Shown: positions 22,857-31,979 of the stretch, piece by piece
Numbering within the stretch: the first letter of the stretch is position 1
Layout of the letters: the number at the start of each line of letters is the position of its first letter
Assembly: GCF_000959525.1 (NCBI RefSeq)
Contig: NZ_CP009831.1
Coordinates: forward strand, 1,116,001 to 1,180,000
Length of the DNA stretch: 64,000 nucleotides
DNA from: Burkholderia multivorans ATCC BAA-247
GTDB taxonomy: Bacteria; Pseudomonadota; Gammaproteobacteria; Burkholderiales; Burkholderiaceae
Reading direction: 5' to 3'
Notes under the pieces: generated by a model
What the model was told of the DNA's origin: nothing
Database searches by the model: none
The model's input: only the letters and a program-made list of their open reading frames with translations
Position numbers and translations under genes: made by a program

Positions 22857-23188
22857 ATGAAACTGAAACGAAAGACGAAGAAGCCTGAACGAACGGGAAC
22901 GGCGGCGCCGCGCCCGGAAAAGCGGGGCGCTATCTTCTCAGATGCGTGCACGCAGCGGGCGATCGGTTGCAGATTTTTTCGTTTCGGCGCGAGGAGGGAA
23001 CGGCGCGTGCCGTTCATCGCAGAGCGGCTCGCCGCACACACGCCCATGACGATTCGCGGTGCGGCGCGTGTTCGACCCTTTTTGTCCCCCTATACTACGA
23101 AACCGGCATATGGCCGCCGGCGCGCCAGCGGCTATAAACGGATCGGGTGCTTTTCCAGCCTGAAGGAGATCCATATGGGGGACATGCA
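22857..23188. other. 332-bp region between the YdjM-like gene and ggt
   Basis: Divergent promoter region. No gene is apparent. A TATACT hexamer at 23091-23096 in a locally less G+C-rich segment is a plausible -10 element for ggt, giving a leader of about 85 nt; no good -35 stands at the ideal distance. The short reading frame described next lies at its right end. Confidence 0.5.

Positions 23189-23192
<4 letters not shown>
23175..23192 (+). other. five-codon reading frame overlapping the ggt start
   Basis: A near-ideal Shine-Dalgarno (AAGGAG at 23163-23168) stands 6 nt before an ATG that encodes only MGDMQ and stops at a TGA overlapping the ggt ATG (ATGA). It may be a coupling leader or simply chance; the weaker GGGGGA inside it serves ggt directly. 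Confidence 0.35.
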
Positions 23193-24910
<1,718 letters not shown>

Positions 24911-24920
24911 CGCACGCCGT

Positions 24921-24950
24921 CGCGCGGCCGTGCCGTTCGGCGGCCGCGCG
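24921..24950 (+). terminator. first of two hairpins after ggt
   Basis: Perfect 10-bp stem (CGCGCGGCCG and its complement at 24941-24950) with a 10-nt loop, starting 10 nt after the ggt stop. It has no U tract of its own and probably stabilises the 3' end or assists the next hairpin. Confidence 0.5.
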
Positions 24951-24960
24951 GGCGATCGAG

Positions 24961-24985
24961 ACGCCGGGTTCGCGCCCGGCGTTTT
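24961..24985 (+). terminator. rho-independent terminator of ggt
   Basis: Perfect 8-bp stem (ACGCCGGG / CCCGGCGT) with a 6-nt loop, followed immediately by TTTT. This is the clearest intrinsic terminator in the window. Confidence 0.75.
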
Positions 24986-25130
24986 CCGTTGTGGACCGGC
25001 GCATGCGGCGCGCTGCCGTGCGTGTCGCGCGCGCCGTGCCGGCGCCGGCACGAAGCCGTTTTTCATCAATTTGACGCGCGACGCTGGGATAATGCGGGAG
25101 TTTGGCTGCGACCCGATCGAAGGAGGCCCG

Positions 25131-26075
25131 ATGAACGACAACCGCACCGAAACCGACGACCGCTCCGACACGCAATCGCTCGACGCGCGCCGGCGCCGTT
25201 TCGAGGAGGATCTCGTCGACGCCTACGACGAAGAGCTCGAGATGGAGCTCGACGATCGCCGCTTCGACGACGGCGACGAGTTGCTGTTCTCGCAGGAGCG
25301 CCGCGAGGCACGCAAGCAGTATTTCCGCGAACTGTTCCGCCTGCAGGGCGAGCTCGTGAAGCTGCAGGACTGGGTCGTGAGCACCGGGCATCGGCTCGTC
25401 GTGATCTTCGAGGGCCGCGATGCGGCCGGCAAGGGTGGCGTGATCAAGCGCATCACGCAGCGGCTCAATCCGCGCGTCTGCCGCGTGGCCGCGCTGCCCG
25501 CCCCGAACAACCGCGAACGGACGCAATGGTATTTCCAGCGCTACGTCGCGCATCTGCCGGCCGGCGGCGAGATCGTGCTGTTCGACCGCAGCTGGTACAA
25601 CCGCGCGGGCGTCGAACGCGTGATGAATTTCTGTACCGACGACGAATACGAGGAGTTCTTCCGGTCGGTGCCCGAGTTCGAGAAGATGCTCGTGCGCAGC
25701 GGCATCCAGATCGTCAAGTACTGGTTCTCGATCACCGACAGCGAGCAGGAACTGCGTTTCCAGAGCCGGATCGAGGATCCGCTGAAGCAGTGGAAGCTGA
25801 GCCCGATGGATCTCGAGAGCCGCCGTCGCTGGGAGGCCTACACGGCCGCGAAGGAGGAGATGCTGCAGCGTACGCATATTCCCGAGGCGCCGTGGTGGGT
25901 CGTGCAGGCCGTCGACAAGAAGCGCGCGCGGCTCAACTGCATCCATCATCTGCTGAGCCAGGTGCCGTACCACGAAGTGCCGCGGCCGACGATCGAATTG
26001 CCGCAGCGCGAGCATCACGAGGATTACATTCGCCGGCCGGTGCCGGACCACATGATCGTGCCGGAAATCTATTGA
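25131..26075 (+). CDS. ppk2: polyphosphate kinase 2 family protein
   Basis: 314-residue cytosolic PPK2, which moves phosphate between polyphosphate and nucleotides. Walker A EGRDAAGKGG lies near residue 93, the lid and Walker B region reads FDRSWYNRAGVERVM, and PSP-like VQAVDKKRARLNCI closes the domain; these match class I PPK2 (mainly NDP phosphorylation). The acidic N-terminal 60 residues are common in proteobacterial members. AAGGAGG is 4 nt ahead of the ATG at 25131, favouring it over earlier in-frame starts. Monocistronic, after the ggt terminator. Confidence 0.92.
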   Translation: MNDNRTETDDRSDTQSLDARRRRFEEDLVDAYDEELEMELDDRRFDDGDELLFSQERREARKQYFRELFRLQGELVKLQDWVVSTGHRLVVIFEGRDAAGKGGVIKRITQRLNPRVCRVAALPAPNNRERTQWYFQRYVAHLPAGGEIVLFDRSWYNRAGVERVMNFCTDDEYEEFFRSVPEFEKMLVRSGIQIVKYWFSITDSEQELRFQSRIEDPLKQWKLSPMDLESRRRWEAYTAAKEEMLQRTHIPEAPWWVVQAVDKKRARLNCIHHLLSQVPYHEVPRPTIELPQREHHEDYIRRPVPDHMIVPEIY

Positions 26076-26090
26076 GCGGCACGGTGGAGC

Positions 26091-26129
26091 GGCGCGGGCG
26101 ACCGGCGCGGGCGACCGGCGCGGGCGCGA
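26091..26129. repeat. 13-bp tandem repeat, three units
   Basis: GGCGCGGGCGACC occurs twice exactly and a third time with a changed end, beginning 16 nt after the PPK2 stop in the gap before the convergent YigZ gene. Confidence 0.7.
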
Positions 26130-26174
26130 GGCGTCGGCCGACCGCCATGCGCGGGCGGCGCGACGTATGCCGCA

Positions 26175-26762
26175 TCACGCGGCAGGAAAGCCCGCGCGGC
26201 CTTGCGTCAGATCGAACAGCGCTGTCTTCGCGGCCGCTTCGACGGTCGCGGGCAGCCTGATCACGAGCCTGACGGTCATGCCGTACGTACTGTCTGCCAG
26301 TTCGTACCCCGCCTGTTCGATCCAGCGGCGCACGCGCGCTTCGTCGGGATAACCGATTTCGACCGTGAGCCGCGTGTGGCGAATCCGTGCGACGCGTTCC
26401 GCATCGAGCAGCGCCCCCGCGATCGCGTCCGTGTAGGCGCGCACGAGGCCGCCCGCACCGAGTTTTACGCCGCCGTAGTAGCGCACCACTGCGCCGAGTA
26501 CGCCGTCGAGGTCGTGATGGCGCAGCACTTCAAGGATCGGCCTGCCCGCGGTGCCCGACGGTTCGCCGTCGTCCGACATCCCCGACTGGCCGCCCGCGAG
26601 CAGCGCCCAGCAGACGTGCGTGGCCGTCGGATGCGCGTCGCGCAGCTGCTGCAGCGCCCGCATGGCGGCCTCGCGGTCTTCGACGGGGATCGCGTGTGCG
26701 ATGAAGCGGCTTTTGCGGATTTCGAGTTCCCGGGTGGTGGCGGCGGCGAGCGAGTAGGGCAT
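26175..26762 (-). CDS. YigZ/IMPACT family protein
   Basis: 195-residue member of the UPF0029/IMPACT family. The signature VVRYYGGVKLGAGGLVRAY is present near the middle, preceded by SDDGEPSGTAGRPIL, and a DUF1949 ferredoxin-like domain follows at the C-terminus. Bacterial members are cytosolic and of uncertain role, and may bind nucleic acids; a relation to translation control is known only for eukaryotic IMPACT. Convergent with ppk2. The long 895-bp gap upstream separates it from the pigment cluster. Confidence 0.9.
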   Translation of the reverse strand: MPYSLAAATTRELEIRKSRFIAHAIPVEDREAAMRALQQLRDAHPTATHVCWALLAGGQSGMSDDGEPSGTAGRPILEVLRHHDLDGVLGAVVRYYGGVKLGAGGLVRAYTDAIAGALLDAERVARIRHTRLTVEIGYPDEARVRRWIEQAGYELADSTYGMTVRLVIRLPATVEAAAKTALFDLTQGRAGFPAA

Positions 26763-27339
26763 GGTCCGGGCTGATGAAATGCGAGAGGAATCCAGAGGCT
26801 GAGGTACTGCCGCCGCGATCGATCGTTCGATGTTGATCGGCGTGCAAGCAAGATGGCGATTTTGCTTCGCGGTACCTGGATGGGTCGGAGCTGCGAGAAA
26901 ACGAAATTCTACCGTGGTGCGTATCGAGGCATGCCGGCGTCCCGCCGGGAAGACGCGAACGAACTGCTGGATGCCGAGACTTCACGGCTTGCGGCCGCGC
27001 ATGACATCAGCGTGCGCGTACTTGCTCGAATCGAGACGATTCCGGAAGACGACTCGAACGGCAAAGGGCATACGCCGCCAGTGCAGCTTCGCGCGAAGCC
27101 GCGAGGGCCACGGCCGATGCAGCGCTTTGGCGGCAGCCCTGACGGATCGGGCATGCGATCGATTGGCACGGATTTACTGTCGCAGCGCAGGCCTGTATCC
27201 GGTCGCGAGCGAATAACTGATTGTGATCGAAGGACAGACTGGCATTCCGCGGTGATTCGCATTGACCAGCGCATTTGCGCCCGGCATCGCCAAACCGTGC
27301 GAAACGCGGCTTTGCTCGATCGCCGACGAAGCGAGCACT

Positions 27340-27372
27340 TTTCGATATGTTGTCAACCGTTAAATATCGAAA
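27340..27372. promoter_or_regulatory. inverted repeat upstream of the aryl-polyene operon
   Basis: Perfect 9-bp arms TTTCGATAT and ATATCGAAA (27364-27372) with a 15-nt spacer, about 290 nt before the first pigment gene. It could bind a dimeric regulator or nucleoid protein. Confidence 0.4.
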
Positions 27373-27399
27373 GAGTGTTGTGTTACAGCGTTGATCTTT

Positions 27400-27417
27400 T
27401 GTAACAGCCCTGTTACA
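27400..27417. promoter_or_regulatory. palindromic operator candidate TGTAACAG-CC-CTGTTACA
   Basis: Perfect 8-bp dyad, with a further TGTTACAG half-site at 27381-27388. TTGATC (27391-27396) and TACAGT (27415-27420), 18 nt apart, could be a promoter; the dyad would then cover the spacer and -10, as for a repressor. Confidence 0.45.
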
Positions 27418-27657
27418 GTTCCGCCGCACCGAATTGCAGCCTATCCAGTCGCAGCGACTGATAATCCGGGCGCCGGCTTCGCATGGACGCGGATTGGAGC
27501 CTTTCCGAGAGACGATCGGAAGCGCGACAAATCGACGATGCGAGTCCGGCGATCAATGCGCGACGGGCAAATTTCATGGAAAGTGGAGCGCAACCGGCCG
27601 ATATGCGGTGGCGCGATATAACAACACTGAAGAGCAACGATCCCAACGAGAACAACA

Positions 27658-28350
27658 ATGGCCGATTTGCATTGGACCATGCCAATCGCCAGATGGACGT
27701 CGATTTCGACCGCAGGGGTACCGGGCGTCGAAGCGCTCGATCCGATGGTGCGACGCCGCTTGAGCAGGCTATCGCGTCTCGCGCTTCAGGCAGCCTACGA
27801 CTGCGCCCGATCCGAAAATCCGCTGCGCATGGTGTTCGCATCGCGCCACGGCGAGCTGGCGCGCACCACCGGCATTCTGGCCGACATCGGCGCCGCGGAA
27901 CCGGTGTCGCCGACGGCCTTCAGTCTTTCGGTCCTCAACGCCGTGACCGGCGTGTTCGGCATCGCGCGACGCGACCGCTCGGCCGCGACCGCGATTGCGG
28001 CCGGGCATGAAACGCTCGGCTACGCGCTGCTCGAAGCCTATTCCCAATACGAAACGTCGCCGGCCTCGCCGGTGCTGCTCGTCTACGCACACGAGCCGGC
28101 CGATGCCGTTTACGGCGATGTCGACGACGACGCGCAAAGCGTCGGACTCGCGATTCTGGTCGGCGCCGGCGAGCCGGACGGGCATCTGAGCTGCGAAATG
28201 ACCGCGGACGTCGCCGCCGACGCACGGGCTGCCGACGACGCCGACACGCAAAGCGCCGCGGTGCTGCGTTGTCTGTCGGCGCACACGACGGCGTCGTGGC
28301 GCGGCGAACACGCGGCCTGGCGATGGAGTTGGCATGATCGCGCGGCTTGA
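27658..28350 (+). CDS. ketosynthase-like chain-length factor of aryl-polyene synthesis (ApeC-like)
   Basis: 230-residue short ketosynthase homologue of the Ketoacyl-synt_2 type. It has the KS-like stretch FSLSVLNAVTGVFGI and an LSRLSRLALQAAYD-type N-terminus, but the nucleophile elbow reads TAIAAGHETLG with no cysteine and the C-terminal half with both histidines is absent, so it cannot condense on its own. In aryl-polyene systems such partners pair with a full ketosynthase and set chain length. It is the first gene of the cluster and overlaps the next by 17 nt. The role is inferred from family and position. Confidence 0.8.
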   Translation: MADLHWTMPIARWTSISTAGVPGVEALDPMVRRRLSRLSRLALQAAYDCARSENPLRMVFASRHGELARTTGILADIGAAEPVSPTAFSLSVLNAVTGVFGIARRDRSAATAIAAGHETLGYALLEAYSQYETSPASPVLLVYAHEPADAVYGDVDDDAQSVGLAILVGAGEPDGHLSCEMTADVAADARAADDADTQSAAVLRCLSAHTTASWRGEHAAWRWSWHDRAA

Positions 28351-29128
28351 CTACGGCTGGCGCCTGTTCGCGACCGGCGCGAGTCTCGCTTTTTTCGCGC
28401 TGTGCGGATTCGGGTTCTCGTTGCTCGCGATCGTCGCCGCGGCGCTATGGCCGCATCGCCGCTCGCGCCAGCGCGGCGTGACGCTCGTCATCCATTATTT
28501 CTTTCGCGCGCTGGTCGCGCTGCTGCAGCGTATCGGCGTGATGAAGGTCGAGCTGACCGGCGTCGAGCGTCTTGCGCGCGGCGGCCCCGCAATCGTTGTC
28601 GCCAATCACCCGACCTGGCTCGACGTGATGGTGCTGCTGTCGCTGACGCCGAAGGCGTGCTGCGTCGTCAAGCGCGGCCATTGGGGCAACCCGTGCTTCT
28701 GGGGCATCGTGCGCGCCGCCGAATACGTGAGCAATGCCGATGCGGCCGATCTCGTCGAAGCCGGCGCGCGTCAGCTGGCGGCCGGCTACACGATGATCAT
28801 CTTTCCGGAAGGCACGCGCAGCCCGGGCGGCAATCGCCTGCATGCGTTCTCGCGCGGCTTCGCGCATATGGCCCTGCAGTCGCGCAGCCGGATTCTGCCG
28901 GTATTGATCGATTGCGATCCGCCGGTATTCACCAAAACGTTGCGCTGGTATCACGTGCCGTCTCGTGCGTTTCGCATGCGCGTCAATGTACTCGAGCCGA
29001 TGGATCTGAACCGGCTGGCGTCGAACGCGACGCCGCCGTCGATAGCCGCTCGCAGCATCGCGCGCGAAGTGGAAGTGCACATTACTCAAAGCCTGTTTCA
29101 GCATGGATACTTTAAAACTGCAAATTAA
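28334..29128 (+). CDS. PlsC-like lysophospholipid acyltransferase (ApeD-like)
   Basis: 264-residue membrane-anchored acyltransferase with an N-terminal hydrophobic segment (about residues 14-38). The catalytic HX4D motif is seen as NHPTWLD and the glycerol-phosphate-binding motif as FPEGTRSPGG. In aryl-polyene clusters such enzymes are thought to help attach the polyene to its lipid anchor. GGAG lies 5 nt before the ATG. The end of the gene overlaps the first acyl carrier protein by 26 nt. Confidence 0.88.
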   Translation: MIARLDYGWRLFATGASLAFFALCGFGFSLLAIVAAALWPHRRSRQRGVTLVIHYFFRALVALLQRIGVMKVELTGVERLARGGPAIVVANHPTWLDVMVLLSLTPKACCVVKRGHWGNPCFWGIVRAAEYVSNADAADLVEAGARQLAAGYTMIIFPEGTRSPGGNRLHAFSRGFAHMALQSRSRILPVLIDCDPPVFTKTLRWYHVPSRAFRMRVNVLEPMDLNRLASNATPPSIAARSIAREVEVHITQSLFQHGYFKTAN

Positions 29129-29408
29129 GCAGCTTCTGATCGACATGCTCGATCTGAGCGACATGACGGTCGACGACATCGACGACGACGCGCCGCTGTT
29201 CTCGACCGACGGCATCGGGCTGGATTCGGTGGATGCGCTCGAAGTCGGCATCATGCTGCGCAAGAAGTTTCACCTGACGATCGCGGCGAACGACGAGCGC
29301 ACGAAAGCGCACTTCAGATCGGTCAATACGCTGGCGGCATTCATCGCCGAACAGCAGTCTCATCAGGCATCGCACGAAGCCGTGCTGGAAAAGGGGAGTC
29401 AATCGTGA
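29103..29408 (+). CDS. acyl carrier protein 1 (ApeE-like)
   Basis: 101-residue carrier protein. The phosphopantetheine attachment serine is Ser42 in GLDSVDALE. It is longer than a primary-metabolism ACP because of a C-terminal tail (EQQSHQASHEAVLEKGSQS). It carries intermediates of the polyene chain between the ligase, ketosynthases, reductase and dehydratases. No good Shine-Dalgarno is seen; the 26-nt overlap with the acyltransferase suggests translational coupling. Confidence 0.93.
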   Translation: MDTLKLQIKQLLIDMLDLSDMTVDDIDDDAPLFSTDGIGLDSVDALEVGIMLRKKFHLTIAANDERTKAHFRSVNTLAAFIAEQQSHQASHEAVLEKGSQS

Positions 29409-29653
29409 CGGACGCAGAAATCCTGGAGCGCATCCGCGCGATCTTTCATGAGAATTTCGGGATCGAGCCGGAGCAGGTGAAGCCGGACACGCACCTGTTC
29501 GAAGAGCTCGACCTGGACAGCATCGACGCGGTCGATCTGGCCATCAAGCTTCAGGAAATGACGGGCAAGCGGATCAAGCCCGAAGAGTTCAAGTCCGTGC
29601 GGACCGTCGGCGACGTCATCGCCGCGGTTCACGCGTTGCTCGCGCGCGCGTGA
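29405..29653 (+). CDS. acyl carrier protein 2 (ApeF-like)
   Basis: 82-residue carrier protein with Ser39 in DLDSIDAVDL as attachment site. Starts with GTG at 29405, overlapping the preceding TGA, with GGGGAG 7 nt upstream. Having two ACPs is normal in aryl-polyene clusters, one usually being dedicated to the aryl starter and the other to elongation; which does which cannot be read here. Confidence 0.93.
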   Translation: MTDAEILERIRAIFHENFGIEPEQVKPDTHLFEELDLDSIDAVDLAIKLQEMTGKRIKPEEFKSVRTVGDVIAAVHALLARA

Positions 29654-30291
29654 CGATGGCAGCGGCCGGCATGCGGGCGGCGACGGGTGCGGCATGGCCG
29701 CGCCGCGCGGGCGTCGCGGCGAGGGTGGCGCTCGCCGTCGCCTATCCGCTCGTCATCCTGTTTGCGTGGCACGGCATGTCGCCGCGTTATGTTGGCTGCC
29801 TGCTGGTCGCGCTGCTGTGGCTGCAGCGCACGCTCGGCAAGGGCGCGCTGACGGCGGCGCTCAAACGGCTCACCACGCTCGACTGGTGCGTGGCCGGTGC
29901 ATTGACCGCGTTGTCGGCCGCGATTGCCGTGACCGATAGCGAACGGCTGCTTCATTTCTATCCCGCCTGCGTCAGTGCCGGCTTGCTCGCTGCGTTCGGC
30001 GCGACGCTGCGGCGCGGCCCGACCATGATCGAAAAATTCGCACGGCTGGCCCATCCCGAGCCGGGCCCCGAGATCGTCCGGTATACGCGGCGCGTCACGC
30101 AGCTCTGGTGTGTGTTCTTCATCGCAAACGGCGGCTTTTCCGTCTATACGGCGCTGTACTGGAGCAGTGCGTCGTGGGCCCTTTACAACGGGTTGATCGC
30201 GTATCTGCTGATCGGCGCGCTGCTGGTCGGCGAGTGGCTGTGGCGAACCTTCGTCGTCGCGGCGATGCGGAAACGGGCGGGTCTCGCATGA
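29650..30291 (+). CDS. aryl-polyene cluster membrane protein (ApeG/COG4648-like)
   Basis: 213-residue integral membrane protein with about six hydrophobic spans and the conserved stretch HFYPACVSAGLLAAFGATL. Members of this family accompany aryl-polyene operons, and the biochemical role is unknown. GTG at 29650 overlaps the ACP stop; ATG at 29656 or 29671 is an alternative start. Its TGA overlaps the ligase ATG. Confidence 0.8.
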   Translation: MTMAAAGMRAATGAAWPRRAGVAARVALAVAYPLVILFAWHGMSPRYVGCLLVALLWLQRTLGKGALTAALKRLTTLDWCVAGALTALSAAIAVTDSERLLHFYPACVSAGLLAAFGATLRRGPTMIEKFARLAHPEPGPEIVRYTRRVTQLWCVFFIANGGFSVYTALYWSSASWALYNGLIAYLLIGALLVGEWLWRTFVVAAMRKRAGLA

Positions 30292-31979
30292 TCGCGCTGC
30301 ACGAGATGCTGTGTGCCGACGCCGACAGCGGCGTGGCAGTCTGTCGTGACGGCAACGAGGTGCTGACGCTCGGCGATCTGCGCTTGTGCGCGGATGCCAT
30401 CGCGCAGGCGGTGGAGGCGTATGGTGCACGACGCGTCGCGATCTGCACAGACGATCCGTACACGTTCGCCTGTGCGCTGTTCGGCGTCGCGGCGGCGCGC
30501 GCGGAGGTCGTGATCCCGGCCAGCCATGCGCCCGGTTATCTCGACGATCTGGCCCACGCATACGATCTGATGCTCGACGCGTCGACGCTCGCTACCTGCA
30601 TGCGCGACGCGAAACCGGCGGCCGCTGCCGTTGCTCGCCCGATCGAGGCCGGCGCCGCTGTGACGCTTTACACGTCGGGCAGCAGCGGCACGGCGAAGCC
30701 CGTACGAAAGTCGCTCGCGCAGCTCGATGCCGAGGTGCGCACGCTGCAACGCGAATGGGCGGACAGCGTAGGGACGGCCGTGACGCTGTCGAGCGTCCCC
30801 CATCACCACATCTACGGGCTGCTCTTCAGGATTCTGTGGCCGCTCGCGGCCGGTCGCGCGTTCGACCGGATCTCGGTGCTCGAGCCGTTGCAGTTGCAGC
30901 AGCGGCTGGCCGCATACGGCGGCGGTATCGTCGTTTCCACGCCGTCGCAGTTGATGCGTTGGCCGTCGTTGCCCGGTTTTCCGATGCAGGCGCCCGCGCC
31001 TTGCGCGTTCTTCTCGTCGGGCGGCCCGCTGCCGGCCGACGCGGCGACGGCCTATTCGAAGGCGTTCGGCGCGGCGCCGCTCGAGATCTTCGGCAGCACC
31101 GAAACCGGCGGCATCGCCTGGCGGCGCCAGGACGGCTCGGCGGCATGGCAGCCGCTGACGGGCGTCGAGGTGCGCTGCGACGACGACGGCGCGTTGTGCG
31201 TTCGCTCCGCTCATCTCGGTCACGATTGCTGGCATCGCACCGACGACACCGCGCGATTCGACGCGCAGGGGCGCTTCGTGCTCGCGGGACGGCGCGATCG
31301 CGTCGTCAAGCTGGACGGCAAGCGCGTGTCGCTGCCGGAACTCGAGGCGCGCCTGCTGACGCACGCCTATGTCGCGCAGGCGGCGGCTGTCGTGATCGAC
31401 GGTGCGACGCGCGCGCATGTGGGCATCGTCGCCGTATTGACGGCGGCGGGGCGCGACGCGCTCGCCGCAGAGGGACGGCTGGCCGTTGCGACGACCTTGC
31501 GCCACGCGCTCGGCGCCTATTTCGACGCGGCCGCGTTGCCGCGCCACTGGCGATTCCTGCATGCGATGCCGTTCGATGCGCGCGGCAAACTGCCGGCCGC
31601 CGCACTCGCGGCCGCGTTCAGGGCCGCGCCGGAGGGCTTCGAGCTGCTCGCGTCCTGGCAAGCCGACGACGCGTTGCATTACGAACTACGCGTGCCGGCC
31701 GCGCTCGCACATTTCGAAGGACACTTTCCGGGGCTGCCGATCCTGCCGGGCGTCGTGCAAATCGACTGGGCGGCGCGCCTTGCGGCTCGCGAGATGCCTG
31801 GCGTGCGCGAAGTGCGCGCCATCGAGCACCTGAAGTTCAAGGCGCCCGTGCTGCCGGGCGCCGTGCTCGCGCTGCGCATCGCGCACGATCCCGTACGCGG
31901 CCGCGTGCGTTTCGCGTTCCGCTGCGAGGGGCGCGAGTGCACGTCCGGCGCGCTCGTCTACGGTGCGGCTGCGCAATGA
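30288..31979 (+). CDS. AMP-dependent aryl/acyl-ACP ligase fused to a 3-hydroxyacyl-ACP dehydratase
   Basis: 563-residue fusion. Residues 1 to about 450 are an acyl-adenylate ligase: P-loop TLYTSGSSGTAKPVRKS, GSTETGG, the hinge DRVVKLDGKRVSLPELEARL and the catalytic Lys in DARGKLP. Residues from about 460 on are a hotdog dehydratase with HFEGHFPGLPILPGVVQID. In E. coli these are separate proteins, ApeH (activates the aryl starter) and ApeI. The fusion would hand substrates between starter loading and dehydration. Start and stop both overlap neighbours by ATGA. Confidence 0.88.
   Translation: MIALHEMLCADADSGVAVCRDGNEVLTLGDLRLCADAIAQAVEAYGARRVAICTDDPYTFACALFGVAAARAEVVIPASHAPGYLDDLAHAYDLMLDASTLATCMRDAKPAAAAVARPIEAGAAVTLYTSGSSGTAKPVRKSLAQLDAEVRTLQREWADSVGTAVTLSSVPHHHIYGLLFRILWPLAAGRAFDRISVLEPLQLQQRLAAYGGGIVVSTPSQLMRWPSLPGFPMQAPAPCAFFSSGGPLPADAATAYSKAFGAAPLEIFGSTETGGIAWRRQDGSAAWQPLTGVEVRCDDDGALCVRSAHLGHDCWHRTDDTARFDAQGRFVLAGRRDRVVKLDGKRVSLPELEARLLTHAYVAQAAAVVIDGATRAHVGIVAVLTAAGRDALAAEGRLAVATTLRHALGAYFDAAALPRHWRFLHAMPFDARGKLPAAALAAAFRAAPEGFELLASWQADDALHYELRVPAALAHFEGHFPGLPILPGVVQIDWAARLAAREMPGVREVRAIEHLKFKAPVLPGAVLALRIAHDPVRGRVRFAFRCEGRECTSGALVYGAAAQ

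Larger units (their letters stand above)
26763..27657. other. 895-bp intergenic region upstream of the aryl-polyene cluster
   Basis: The largest gap in the window. Readings here (for example 26853-27404 on the plus strand) have no recognisable motif, no ribosome site and codon use unlike the neighbours, so I call none. The right half, from about 27330 to 27420, is clearly A+T-rich and holds two inverted repeats and a possible promoter, which I take as the control region of the pigment operon. If transcription starts near 27425 the leader is about 230 nt. Confidence 0.6.

Noticed and set aside
23163-23177. AAGGAGATCCATATG resembling an expression-vector ribosome site
   Set aside because: Surrounding sequence is ordinary genomic DNA continuing into ggt; no vector sequence is present.
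26853-27404. 183-codon reading in the gap before the pigment cluster
   Set aside because: No ribosome site, no recognisable motif, atypical residue use; competing readings of similar size occupy the other frames.
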